Source: Evernia prunastri (Eukaryota > Ascomycota > Lecanoromycetes > Lecanorales > Parmeliaceae). From it: a stretch of DNA of 64,000 nt. Under the pieces are notes generated by a model. The model made no database searches and was not told the origin of the DNA. It saw only the letters and a list, made by a program, of their open reading frames with translations. The stretch lies in NCBI GenBank assembly GCA_003184365.1, contig NKYR01000005.1, positions 496,001-560,000 of the forward strand. Reading direction: 5' to 3'. Shown in pieces: positions 1-12,180 of this stretch (positions are counted from its first letter, which is position 1; each line of letters starts with the position of its first letter). The translations under genes and the position numbers were made by a program.

Positions 1-3
1 GCC

Positions 4-1302
4 ATGCCTCAGCGTCGCTCCCACTTTCCCAACGCGTCCTCCAGCTCCACCCCCTTAAAACGGGCGTCCGATTCTACAACTCCCTCGCGCCAATCCAAGC
101 GCATCAAGTCCTCGCCCATCACCTCTTCCAAGACTACTCCAAAGAAAAGCCCTTATTTCGAGCACCCTGACAGCTCAGATCCCGAGTCCGAGTCTGAGGT
201 TGAAAAGGAGGCATCTGGATATGAGGATGAAGATGAATCTGCAAGCCTGATGTCATCGCCGCCGGAGAGCGAGGTCGAAGAGGAAGGAGACGAAGACGCA
301 AGCGAGGATGATGCGCCCAAGAAGCGCAAGAAAGGCAGACCAGCGAAGAGCAATGGCAACACCGTAGTCACCAGCGCAGGGAAGAAGGGGCAAGAGCTGT
401 GGAGACCAGGCGCGAAGATAAACGCTGCACCTGGAGAAGCAGTCTTTATCAAGCTGCCTAAAGCGAGGGAGGCAGGCAAGGTACCATATACGGACAGTAC
501 CATACACCCGAACACGCTGTTGTTCCTCAAGGATCTGCGAGCCAACAACGACCGCGAATGGCTCAAGATGCACGACGCAGACTACCGGCAGTCGAAGAAG
601 GATTTTGACTCGTTCGTGGAATGCCTCACGGAGAAAGTGATTGAGAAAGACGAAACCATTCCAGAATTACCGCCCAAAGATCTCACCTTCCGCATCTACC
701 GTGATATTCGCTTCTCCCCGGATCCAACACCTTACAAAACGCACTTTTCGGCCGCCTGGTCGCGGACGGGGCGAAAAGGGCCGTACGCGGGTTACTACGT
801 CCAGGTGCAGCCGAATGGATCGTTCGTGGGAGCTGGCGTCTGGCACCCAGAAGCGCCGCCTCTGGCGTTGATGCGCAACGACGTCGACCTGAAAAGTCAC
901 AAGATCAAAGCGGTGCTGACGGCGGCGGCGCTCAGGAAAGAATTCTTGGGCGGTATAGCGGATGATGCGAAGAAGGCCGTCAAGGCGTTCGTGGGCATGA
1001 ACACGGAGAATATGCTCAAGACCAAGCCCAAGGGCTACGAGGTAGACAATCCCAACATCGACCTGTTGAAGCTGCGGAACTATACCATCGGCAAGAAGTT
1101 GAAGGACGAAGAGGTGCTTGGCCCTGGAGGTCTCGGGAGGGTGGCGGAGCTGATTGGGATCTTGACGCCTTTTGTTTCGTACCTGAACAGCGTGGTTATG
1201 CCGGATGAAGAACCGAGCTCTGATGACGAGGAAGGAGAAGAAGGAGAAGAAGAGGAAGAGGAGGAGGAGGAGGAGGAGGGAGAGGGAGAGGGAGATGAGT
1301 AA
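4..1302 (+). CDS. DUF2461 (TIGR02453) family protein
   Basis: Single-exon gene of 432 residues with an ATG at base 4. The first ~165 residues are low-complexity and basic/acidic, with an AT-hook-like KKGRPAK patch near residue 110 and several lysine/arginine clusters, so nuclear location is likely. Residues ~170-395 match the DUF2461 family: LLFLKDLRANNDREWL at the start, then the core FRIYRDIRFSPDPTPYKTHF, then a glycine-rich YAGYYVQVQPNGSF stretch. The C-terminus (~400-432) is an almost pure Glu/Asp/Gly tail. Bacterial and fungal members have no settled biochemical function, so none is assigned here. The long acidic tail and the basic linker resemble chromatin-associated proteins, which is inference. 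Only three bases lie upstream, so an additional 5' exon cannot be excluded, although the ATG context and the usual short N-terminus make this start reasonable. Confidence 0.88.
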   Translation: MPQRRSHFPNASSSSTPLKRASDSTTPSRQSKRIKSSPITSSKTTPKKSPYFEHPDSSDPESESEVEKEASGYEDEDESASLMSSPPESEVEEEGDEDASEDDAPKKRKKGRPAKSNGNTVVTSAGKKGQELWRPGAKINAAPGEAVFIKLPKAREAGKVPYTDSTIHPNTLLFLKDLRANNDREWLKMHDADYRQSKKDFDSFVECLTEKVIEKDETIPELPPKDLTFRIYRDIRFSPDPTPYKTHFSAAWSRTGRKGPYAGYYVQVQPNGSFVGAGVWHPEAPPLALMRNDVDLKSHKIKAVLTAAALRKEFLGGIADDAKKAVKAFVGMNTENMLKTKPKGYEVDNPNIDLLKLRNYTIGKKLKDEEVLGPGGLGRVAELIGILTPFVSYLNSVVMPDEEPSSDDEEGEEGEEEEEEEEEEEGEGEGDE

Positions 1303-4300
1303 GAGGGCTCATCTGTCAGATAGACCTCTATAAATTGCGAAAACCTTGGATGTCTCTGAGCCTTTCGAAGACTGCGACAATTGTACCGTGTTGCTGCCAC
1401 CAAATCCAACCGAACAAATAAGATAATCTAGGAGCCCCCACGCTCCGTACAACACCTCGATCCTACATCCCTTCGTTAATTGCCCTGGTGTCGGAAAGGA
1501 CAATCCGAGCGAACTTCCCACAGCTCCTACCACATGCACATCCTACGGCCCTCCCTCCTACCTCACCCATGAGCCCCACCTCTCGAAGAGCAGACTTCAT
1601 TTCCATGTGCTCACAGCGTCTGACACCATCCATAACCATATCCCCAGCGAAGCCCCCAACGACGCCTCAGACCAGCGGAGGGCCCGCCCCATGGCTCGCT
1701 CGGTTTCCTTTTTGCTAGCCTCGATACGACCCCCAAAAAAGCCTCGCTGCAGCCGCCACCCACTTCTGCCTGAGTCATCTCACGATCTATGTCGTAGTCG
1801 AAATGGCATGGGCTTACTTATTCGTCGTCTATCGCAGGCGGTACGTGCTAGGCAATTTCACCAGTGTTGCTGGTGTCTGGTGTAACTTTGGCTGCCTTTT
1901 TTTTTTGTGTGGCGTGCGAGGTCAGCGGAAGCTGGACTGAAGACTGTGGGGGTGAATAGGTGGGTCGACAGAGGAGTTGCTTGGGAACTTGGGTCTCCAC
2001 CATTGTCATATCGCCATACTTCTTCGTGATGGATACGCTTCCGGAAGCCGTGCCGGTGCAACGCCCGTCGCCATGGCTAGGCAGCGCTTACTAGGAGTCT
2101 ATGCTAGTCTGCGGAGAGGTTTGGGAGGCTGCAATTCTCTGCGCTTGATGCGTCGGTACAACCCCAATGGTGCAGTGACGGAAAGCTTGATGACAAGAGC
2201 GGAAAAACATGAGGAGGCGAGGTGGTGATCCACAACAGTTGCTGCGCTCGGCTTCCCTCTTGGCCTTTTTCCTGGCTTGTCTCTTCTGTTTGCAGCGTGC
2301 TGTTGCGATAGCACGGAGTTCGCCTCGAGAAGCAGTGACGCCTCGAGCGTTGGTGACTGTCTATCCAATCATCAGAGTTGCGGTCAAGCAATTTGTCTCC
2401 AGTCATAGGGGGCAATCGGGGTTGCGGTATTGAAATTGAAGAGACATGCATGGCTAATGTAAGCGACGGGGGGGTTGTTAGAGTTGATGCCGAGAGATAT
2501 GTGTAAAGTGTTGGAAATCAAAGCGAAAGACCTCAGCATATTCAAGCAAGAGGACTCAGCCATCGAAGCTCTAACCTCCCTTTACTTGATGCTAAGGAAG
2601 TGCAACAAGACATCATTGCCATGTTGAAAATGTCAACCCAAACCGTTTGTACGCTGGCATTGAATTGTGCGACGATCCCCAATACCAACAGAGGGCGACG
2701 CTTTTCTCTCTCTAGAAGCCACATGCACTCTTACAGAAAACCCAAGGAAATAAAATATTACAAAGTCCAGAATGGATTGGGAACGACATGAAACAGATGG
2801 AACCAGATCAGGAACACCATGAAAGAGAGCACTGGCAAGAAGCAGTGCAACGAAAGCAGCAACGATGGTTCCAGATTTGAGAATGTGTGCGTATGCTTCT
2901 CTAGTCCGAAGTCTCTGAGACGTGTCCGCGTTGCACGTACCAGAGTAAAGAGCAAAAACTTGACGTCGGAGACATGCAGTAGATCAGGGTGGCCAGAAAT
3001 TCAGGCACACTGCTGATGAGAGAGGGAGGTTATGACAGCTTGTACATTTCAAGGGTGGATTGCCTGCAAACAGATATAAGACTCTCAATGACTGTTCTCA
3101 AGGTCTACATTACATGGAAGTCAAGAAAAGACATCATTCTCTTGGCAGCTGTCCTTTCCGATGTCGAAAATTTTCTTCCGAGGTAGGGAGATTCGCAAGA
3201 CCTGGGAAATTACGACAGTTCAACGTCTTGATATCATTGCATGTTGACAATGCTGGTCGGATTACTGTCTTTTCGCATTACTGTGTCTTCCACTGGCAAG
3301 TGACGCGCTCCTGACAATGATCCATGAGAGTCAAGACTGAACATCGACCACGAATAGCCAGGAAGATGAGTCTGCTTGCCATAGCACCACGATATGTCAG
3401 AAGACTTTGACTTTTTAACGTTGCGTTGGAACTGATGACTGTGAGAGGGAGTCTGTCTGCTAGCATGACCGGTTTATGATGGTCGCTGTACGGGATTGGC
3501 CTCCGAGCCTCGCTTCGTACGCGGCTTCAAGCTAGTTGAGTATTGCGTCCGACGAAAAGTACTTAGGTAGGAGATACTCTGGCTACTCTACTTCTAGCTC
3601 GAGTTTAGAGCATTAATGAGCAGTGAGATGTGATGTGTTGGGCAGTATGCTCAGAACCGGTAGCGGTGCGTCGGAGTGTGGTCTTGTGTACGAGGACCAT
3701 TTGCTGAGGCAACATATGCTTTACAGGGGAACAAGCGGGCAATACACTCGTTATAGTGGGACCTGGTCTGCAAATTCAGCAGCTGAGTTCACGGTCTTCT
3801 GTACATAGCTGTCATATCCTTCGGCTGCGTACAGGAGTGAGGAGATGTAGACGAAAAGAATAAATGTGAAGGACAGTCAATGAAAAACCACAATATTCTC
3901 ACAGGAAGCTAACCTACCGGGAATGGTAAAATCCCCAAACACTCGCCAGTATTCGAAGCACAGGAAGGAAGGGGCGCCACTCCCTCTCACTATACAACTT
4001 TCCTATTCAAAGACGAATCCGCAATGATTATGATCAGACAGATCGTCACATCGTCACATATCTACACCGAAGCAGTCCGCCATTTGAACGAACCTCAACT
4101 CCATCGACACTCACTGCTAAACCTCCTCACCCACTCTTTCCTACCTACCTTCGCAGCGCACACCGCACCTACTCTGATCGTTTTCGCCTCCGTCTTCTCG
4201 ACCTGAAAATAGTCCCCCGTGCGACTCCACCTCTTCACGCCCCGTCTTCCATCGCATCGACCCTTGCCACACGCACCGTTTCCCCCGCACAACCCACCAC

Positions 4301-5018
4301 CTCAACGCCGTCCGTACGCCATGGGTCGTCTTCACGATCGCCCGACCGCTTTTGAGGGCGAGCAAAGAGCTCCATCGGAACGAACATTCGGTTGCGAGAA
4401 AGCGCGGAAACGCGCCGGGAGCAACGCTGCAATGCTCGCACAGAACCCTGCTAGCAGCGTTCAGTGATCACATCTATATACGCGAGCAGAGCCACTGCTC
4501 GATGAGGTCGTCGACAGGTCAAGGAACCCGCCTAGCTTTCGCAGTAGACGCCGCTAGGTTCAAGGCCAGCCCGAGGGCGGGGACATCAACGGCAGTGCTG
4601 CTCGTGAGCTCTCACACCTCTACGACAAGGCCAATGTTAGCCAAATGACAGGGGCGAAGGCACAGGGTTGCAGACAAGTCTCGGGGTGCTCTGGTTGTGG
4701 TTTTGGCACCTTCTGCACGCAATGGAGAATAAATTGGATGTCTTCGGGAAGGGAAGTACGGACGACGGTCAGGGGCCTGGGACCTACGGTTCTTGCTTGG
4801 GAGTGGAGTCTTTGGCGGCGTGGATGGTGTTGTAATGAAAGAGAAGGAGGAGAAGGAGGGGAAGGAGGAGGGGAATGGGTCATCGTCTTAATAGAGGTCG
4901 GAGAAGAGCTTCATAACATAAGGCAGATAGATGACTACGGTCTCAGTGCTTACTGGCTTACTGGCTTGACGGCTCAATGGAACTAATGGATGAGCCAACA
5001 TGAATTGATCTATGACTC

Positions 5019-5044
5019 GCCATTGCCATTGCCATTGCCATTGC
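5019..5044. repeat. (GCCATT)n microsatellite
   Basis: Four tandem copies of a GCCATT hexamer, followed by degenerate GCCATC units. Simple-sequence repeat in a gene-free spacer. Confidence 0.85.
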
Positions 5045-5742
5045 TATCACATCGCCATCGCCGTGAGCGGTAACACTCTCAACGCGTGTTCGCCCAATTG
5101 TCCCGAGGCATCAACAGGGCGTCTGAAATTGGCATACTCTACGAAAAGCGACAGCGACTACCTATCCAACGTCGCCTCGCTGAATGGGTCAGTCAGGCTT
5201 GTCGTCCTGTCACATCGCAGCAACAAAGACAAATGAGTACTAGCTCCAGGGTTTGCTGCCATTAACAAGATGGTTTGACCATTCCATTCCATTACCTTGC
5301 CTTGCCTTGCCTTACCTTAAGGTAGGTAGGTACGTACGTACCCGCTACGTAGGTGGTATGTAGATACAAACACTACAAAGGATATTGTGTGTGGGTTTTT
5401 TTCTTTCTCTCCGGGCGTCCTCCAAGGTTTCCCCAATTATGTTAAAAGGCCCCCCCCAATTATTTTCCATTTCATGGTTCATGCAAAGCCTGCAGGGCCC
5501 ACTCCAATTGGTAACTGGGCCCAAGAGAAAAGACGAAATCTTTTATTAACCCCCGGGGGGGGAGGGAGCGGCCCCCAAAAGGAAAAAGAGCCAAGCCAGC
5601 AAGCGGCCGCCGGTTGATTCCAGATGTCCGGTTCAGCTTCAGCTTCAGCCCGAACGATTGCGATTCCAAATTCCAGCTGCGTTCGATTCCGTATGTGTCC
5701 CACGTAAAGTCCCAAAGCGGAAGGACATCCTTTCTTTATTAT

Positions 5743-5853
5743 TTGTCTTATTTGTCTAGGTATTATTTGTCTTTTTGTCTTAATTGTCTTGATTGTCTTG
5801 ATTGTCTAGGGTTGTTTATTGGTCAGTCAGTCTGTCTGTCTTGTCTGTCTGTC
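5743..5853. repeat. imperfect (TTGTCT/GTCTGTCT)n tract
   Basis: About 110 bases of degenerate TTGTCT-type units (ATTTGTCTT, AATTGTCTTG, GATTGTCTTG) that grade into GTCAGTCAGTCTGTCTGTC. Simple-sequence expansion with no coding evidence. Confidence 0.75.
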
Positions 5854-8800
5854 ATGCATGCAGGAAGGACTGCCGGCAGGTACCGTACTTTTAGCTGGTT
5901 GGTGGGGTATAGTTTCCGTCTCGGCGAGGCCGACGCAACCATGCACGGTCCCCCTTTTTTCACTTTTTTCTTTCTTTCTTTCTTTCCCTTTTTCCCACGT
6001 GCTCCTGGGCTGTTTTTTCCTTTTTTCCTTTTTTCCTTTTTCCTTTTTGTCTCTCGTCTCTTACCAAGGCGTCGGGGGGAGAATAATAATCGCTGTCGGT
6101 AACCAGTCATCGTCCTTACCTGCGCGCTGGATGGGAAGAAAAAGTCCGAATTTGGGTGGGCGAAAGCGTGTGTGAGGGAAAACGTATTTGCATGCTTGCA
6201 TCGTAGATCTTCACGCATGATGGATTCTGACATGACATGACAGTCAAATAATACTGTGTTATTTTTAATATCAAAATAAATGTCCGAATGACAAATAATC
6301 TGAAGTATTGAGAATAAACCAAGTTCTGTGATGGATAATTGCGTTATCTATTGAGAAGTATGAGAAAAGGGGATATGCGCAATTGGTTGGTTCAAATGAG
6401 AGGAAAGTATAGGGGAGGGTATATGAAGATGAATTCAGGTACCTTAGGGAAGTGATTGAGTTGATGCATATGATTGATGGATGGATAATAATATTATTGA
6501 TTGAATTGCTCTAACGAATTGAATGATTACCTTACCAAGGTAACAAATATTAATGTTAGAGTATCATTGGCAGCCTTGAATAAGATAAAATTTTAGGCTT
6601 CTTTATTAGTTGCGATTGCCACGAGGTCTGGCTGGCTGAAGGCTGCGGGTGTCGCTGGATGGCGCCTTTTGAGGGGTTCCACTCCATTGGCTGCCTATCT
6701 GACCCATAGTCCGCCAAGACCCAAGAGGCGTATCCCAACAATCAGGAATAAAGATGCGATGCGAGATTCAGGGAAGCTAGTTACCGTACCACAAATGTAC
6801 TTATGTACTTGGAGAGCATGCATATGCATCCTACCTGTAACCTACTTTACCTACATAAGATAAACCCTCGCAGATTTTGTAGATTTGATTTTAAAATAAT
6901 AACCGACACTCCCATCGCGATGCAACAATAATAATCAATGTACGTATTGATGAATATTAATCAATCAATCAATGAATGGATTGAGACGCCCCGCACAACG
7001 TAACCACATTGAGACATGGGAGGAAGAGATGCACTTACAGCCTTACTCTATTCATCATTTTCCAGCTCCTGACTTCCCAAGGTGGGCCGTCGCAAGCCAG
7101 CGGAAGAAGAGTACTTTTGCGGCGTGTATGTTGAAGTAAATCATAATAATCCCTAAGGATAATAATACTTTACTTGAATGATGATAATAATAATGTGGGG
7201 TCCAGTGACAGTCAAATTGAAGCTTTGCCAAGACCCCCAAGTGTAAAAGCTCGCTTCTTGAATTGTCGATTTCACCTCGACCAATCAATGCGTCAAATAA
7301 GCGATAGTCTTTTATGCAAGGCATCTCAAATGTCCAATTGTCACTGTCTTGACCTACTCTCCTACTCAACTCAGCTCCTTGACTTGGCCTCATCTTGGAA
7401 ATCTCAAGCAAGCGACTTAAAACAATAATCCTATTACCACTCCCTACATAGGTACCTACTACTACTACTACTCATCTGAAGCTGATGAGACGATAAAAAG
7501 AATTGAGCATGATCAAGCTTGGCATCGGTGAATGTCTAGACCGCTCCCTGGCTCCCTGACTCCCTTTTTGACCCCCATCTTCTTTCACTACCTACAGTAT
7601 CGTGACTTATCTTGCCTTGTATGCGTCCCCACCGTTTTATCTCTACTTTCCTTTTTTTTACCTGAAGGCTGACGCTTAAAGTGGTATCAATTTCCCCGGA
7701 CTTGGTTGGGCGTCCGTAGTACGCAGGCAAGATCCGATCGAATGTCTCCGCATCCCGTAACCATGGTTGAGGCACAACGGAACCGTTCGGACGTTCTCGA
7801 TTCTGCCTGGGGACAATTATGAGAAGCTTTTGTGAGAGATGCTTTCCTCCAAACGGCAAACAATCCGTGGTGTCGGGTCTCCATACTCCCCAAAGGACTT
7901 TTAATGACTGACCTTGATAATGATATGGTACAAAGTCAGGGGAAGCTTCCGTCATTCTCCACTAAAGTAAGTCAGTAAATAGAGTACCGTATCTTACACT
8001 GGACCTCTTCTACTTGGGTTGGCTTGGAAATGAACCTAATACGAGCCAGCTGTGAAACACCAACAGCTGTCAAGTTTCACGAATTCGTATAGCAAGATGA
8101 AGTCTTGAGGCTCTACTCCCTCAGGCAAACCACGAAGACAAACACCAAACACAACGGGGATATCGTATGCACTCTAATACGTGTTGGAATCGGTAAAACA
8201 TATTCATATTAACAAGGTCCCAGGAAGGAAAGGGTTGCGAGTCAAAAATTCTTGAGTGGGGTTATTAGTAAGGTCCACAAAGTCTAGACTTTTCATTCCG
8301 AGGGGGCTATTTCATTTGCTCTTTGCGCAAAAAAGCCAGACCCCTGTTGGCAACTCTGCAAGGAGCTCATGACTATTCCAAGACAGGTTAGCGCCAGAAT
8401 TTACCGGGGAAGATAATCCAACCGGTGCACATCTTTGAGTTCTTGACGTGAGATCCTCTCCCTTCAAGCTTCCATAGATTAAAACTGAACCAATCAGGCA
8501 ACACACAGATGACCAGCCATTTTGAAGGCCAAGTCAGCCTTCCGAAGCCTCCCTTTGATGACACAATATCTAACCGGGGCAGGTACTTTCCCCTTGGACA
8601 TGATATACCTATCCCCAAATTCCCTTCGAACACGAACATTTGTGCTCAGAGGTCAAGGTCCAGGCAGGCTTTCTGTTGGTGAGTCAGAGAAGGCAATAGA
8701 ATCGATTAGATTAGACTTCAAAAGTATGGGAACTTCCATAAGTTTGGAGAGGTATAAAAGCATGATGGACTGGATAGAACTTTACTACACACTTTAGAAG

Positions 8801-9110
8801 ATGAAGACAATCAAATTTTGTTCTTTGATCAAGGCTGTTTGATGGAACTATTCCTCGTATCGTATCTCTACGTCAGTCAGAGTAAAGGTTAGACAATCGA
8901 TCCAACCAGTGCTTGAGCTTCCGCTTGGATTCAATAAGATGACCGAGACCAAGCTCGACCATCTCATGATTATTATTATTACTATAATTATTAGCCTGTC
9001 GATGTCCGTGTCCCTCCCACTTCCTCTCATCGAGCAAGTCCCAAAAAGACTCTATCAAGCGACAGATTGGCGAGACTCGGGGCCAGAGCTCTCGCCGGAC
9101 AGCGACACTC

Positions 9111-9151
9111 CCACCACCACCAGCACCACCACCAGCACCACCATCATCACC
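9111..9151. repeat. (CAC)n/(CAG) trinucleotide repeat
   Basis: CACCACCACCAGCACC-type trinucleotide tract. The surrounding frames show no family match, so it is treated as a microsatellite. Confidence 0.75.
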
Positions 9152-9438
9152 TCCTTACGTTTACGTTTACAATCACAATCACAATCGCCGTTGAGACATA
9201 TCAAACGAGTGTAACATTCGCTCTTGTCGACTTGCCCTTTTCGCCTTTCTTTTGAACCCCCCGTCTTATTCTCTGCCCAATCGAGCAACGTTATCAAGGT
9301 CACAGCGGCACAAACAAGGCCGTCAGAGCCCGCATCCAGCCTTTCAGACCGCCTGCCGCAAGCCCACCCTTAAATCTAGACAAAGGAAAGGAAAGGGAAC
9401 GAAAAACACACACTACTACCTGCAACGCGCCAACAGCT

Positions 9439-9466
9439 CATTATTATTATTATTATTATTGTTATT
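9439..9466. repeat. (ATT)n microsatellite
   Basis: Seven ATT units followed by GTTATT. Lies in the gene-free DNA upstream of the FlbC-like gene. Confidence 0.85.
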
Positions 9467-9611
9467 CCCTACGTACTACGGTACTACTTACAAGTCTTTA
9501 CTACTACTATTCCTCTCCCTGGTCTCTCATATCCCCTCCTCTTCGCTCAAGGCTCAAGAGGGCTGCACATCCCGGCAATCCTTCCCAGAAGCTTGGACTC
9601 GACTTCCCTCG

Positions 9612-9691
9612 AATTATTATTATTATTATTATTATTATTTTTATTATCATTATTATTATTATTTATTATTATTTATCATTATTACTATTAT
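9612..9691. repeat. long (ATT)n microsatellite
   Basis: About 80 bases of ATT/TATT units interrupted by ATC and TTT variants, including nine perfect ATT copies. It sits ~750 bases before the FlbC-like open frame, so it may lie in that gene's promoter or leader. Confidence 0.85.
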
Positions 9692-10382
9692 CACCATCTT
9701 TATTCTTCATATCTGATAACCCTCCTGCAGTTCCTGTCTGTGTGAGAGTCTTTATTAGTTATCACTACTGGACCACCCCCCCTCACCCCCCCCAAATCTT
9801 TCCCCCTCGGACGGAACTTGCAGCGGAGATCTACTGCGCTGACAGCTCCTGCGATCGTCCGCGTGATCGACGGACCCGATAGCCTGGGCTCACCACTTGG
9901 ACTCGAAATTCTAAGGCACACTCTGAGCTCTCACTTTACTTTAGGCTTGAGATCGTCGTTCCCATACACTGTTGCAACGAGGTTCTTGCATATGCGGTAC
10001 CTGCAACTTAATCTGAGAAGCTTTTGATACTTCCACCGTACCTGACTCGACCTCTACTCTGCTCTACACTCTTCTACTGCGCTCCTCTCCTCTCCCCTCC
10101 CGACTCAACCGATACTGAGTTCGACGAGCCAAACGCCAACGCGCCTTATTTCCCGGGACCTGCCTCACATTACCAGAACCACAATCACGGGTATCGCCCT
10201 TCAATCACGGAGGCGAAAATCTTCCAACCTAGCATAAGACTGTCAGAAGGGTCATTCTAAGGGTATCCAAACCAACGCGACAAGAAGAACAACGATAATC
10301 CCCAGCCTTGAGCTTCCATCGATCCAACAAACGACCGCCGTGCAAGCTCCATTAAGAGCAGAAATACCTACAAACCCCTAGA

Positions 10383-12180
10383 GTGTTTACGCTGGCGACC
10401 CTCCTGCTGCCTCTAGCGTGCGATTACTTTCCACGCTCAGCGGTCGATCGAGCGTCCTGCAGCTTCAAACCCACACCGCCGTTTCCGGCTTCGAAGCTTA
10501 CGTTGCCCTCCCTGGATTTCTTGCAACAGCAGGCCAGTCAACAGTACTGGCCTGGTGCATCCTCCTCGACTCCAGCCACCACAGCTCAACGATTGGGCAC
10601 TCTACCAACCCCACCAACCGACGGCACGGAAGACGGTTACAAATTGCCAAGCCACAATAACCGCCACGCGGTCTTCAACAACCTGGCGACGGCCGCAGTA
10701 CAGCAGCAGCCCGGTATGGCTTCGAGCTTGGAGCCAACCGGAGCACCTTCCAGTTTGACGTCTCGCAGACCAGCCGCTAACAACTTGCCAAGCTTCGAAC
10801 TCCCGGCACCCTTCGGTCAACAATATGCTCAAAAATACACTCCTTTGCCCGCCATCAATGGTACGCAACCTGCACAGGCATCGGTCAGTGTAGGCAACCT
10901 TTTGACGCCGCCGTCGACAGTCCCAGGGGATAACCTGAGTCCAATGACTACTGCCCTGAACGGTCTCAACAACAGCCAAGGTGGAATGCCCCCGTACAAC
11001 AGCTTTACGTGGCCACCGCTTTCAACCGGCTTGACACCTATCGGGATGGGAACTGGTAATACGCCACAGCCGTGGACAAATCCAATGAACCAAGCTCGGG
11101 GCATGTTTTCTCCTTCACTGACAAACTCACTGGGTGCACCCCTTGCGCGTGGCAATTCCAATTCACCATCTACAACCGAAGGTTTACCTCCTCCGCCATT
11201 TGTCGACATGAAGTACGACATGAAGTACGACATGAGCCAGCTCCCACCACTGCCTACGTCAATGTCAATGCCGGCGGCTACGAATCTCCCAGCCATTGCT
11301 GAACAGCAACAGGCACAGACAATGGCGTACTTGAATCAGACCCACCCCCAAACCCAGACACCAGTCTCCGCCACAACCCAGGCATCACCAGTCAATGGCA
11401 CAGATACATATGCGCAAAGGCCAAACTCAACACCTGTTTTCTACAGCCAGTCTCAACCATCATCGGCACATCAAAGCACGTTCCCTCCTTTTAATTCCAA
11501 TTCTTCGCCGGTCCAGCAGAGTCCGATGAGCGCACCGCCACAAGGCTCTCGAATATCGCCTATTCATCCTCAATCTGCAACGTATTCTCCTTCCACATCA
11601 CAGTCGAATCCATTCGGTGGCCGCTCCACATATGCTCCATACTCTCTCCCTGCGCCCATGAGTGCCCCAGCACACATGAGCGGGCCGATCATGTCAAATA
11701 TGCACAACCCGAATAATCCGATGAGTTTGGTCACTATGCAAAGCCATGGTCTTCCGGGGGGGGTGATGGCGGGCTACAATAGCGGCCACGCAGCACATCT
11801 GCAGCAACAGATATATGGGAATCCGCAACCAGCACCGCACAATGAGAGACCCTTCAAGTGCGATCAGTGTCCCCAAAGTTTCAATCGTAATCATGACCTG
11901 AAAAGGCACAAGAGAATACATCTGGCGGTAAAGCCATTTCCTTGCGGGTTTTGTGAGAAGAGCTTTTCCAGAAAAGATGCTCTCAAGGTAAGCGTTTCAC
12001 GCGTAGACCTAGGGAGCTCGTTACTAATACCTCGCACAGAGACATATCCTTGTCAAAGGCTGCGGCAAGTCGACACCTCCCTCGAACAGCCGGGACCGGC
12101 AAGACACACCGGATCCTCAACCAAAGGACGAGTCAAGTGACAACGATGAATCACCCATTCTCCATGACACTTCAATGTAG
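10383..12180 (+). CDS. flbC: FlbC-like C2H2 zinc-finger transcription factor (5' end unresolved)
   Basis: Two coding blocks: 10383-11987 and 12040-12180, joined at a phase-0 intron (GTAAGC...CGCACAG, with CTAAT as branch site). The N-terminal ~480 residues are rich in Pro, Ser, Gln, Asn and Thr, as in an activation region. Two adjacent C2H2 fingers follow: FKCDQCPQSFNRNHDLKRHKRIH, split here as FKCDQCPQSF and NRNHDLKRHKRIH, then FPCGFCEKSFSRKDALKRH. The last His-bearing helix (KRHILVKGCGK) is complete only after splicing. This finger pair at the C-terminus is what I recall of FlbC, an Aspergillus conidiation regulator acting on brlA, but the identification is from memory. The frame opens at 10356 with no ATG. 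The first in-frame ATG is at 10716, yet residues before it look coding (LPSLDF, LGTLPTPPT), so an upstream exon carrying the start is likely missing from this model. Confidence 0.72.

Larger units (their letters stand above)
1303..10355. other. long gene-poor spacer
   Basis: Nine kilobases with no gene I can support. Frames on both strands are short, start mostly at non-ATG codons and match no family I know. The right half holds T/C-rich tracts, (TTGTCT)n, (CAC)n and (ATT)n microsatellites and several TACCTA/TAGGTA clusters. One plus-strand frame (4558-4983) stays open for about 140 codons but drifts into a Glu/Gly repeat and is not called. The part next to 10.3 kb probably contains the promoter and long 5' leader of the FlbC-like gene. 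Confidence 0.5.

Noticed and set aside
153..573. Minus-strand frames of 106 and 137 codons inside the DUF2461 gene
   Set aside because: They are antisense shadows of the acidic, serine-rich coding strand and match no family.
4558..4983. Plus frame of ~140 codons beginning with a protein-like GQPEGGDINGSAARELSHLY stretch
   Set aside because: No start codon for the first 29 codons, later drifts into a Glu/Gly repeat, and no family match. Kept only as a remark.
10829..11296. 155-codon minus frame inside the FlbC-like gene
   Set aside because: Glycine/valine-rich antisense of a Pro/Ser/Gln-rich region. No ATG-based support or homology.
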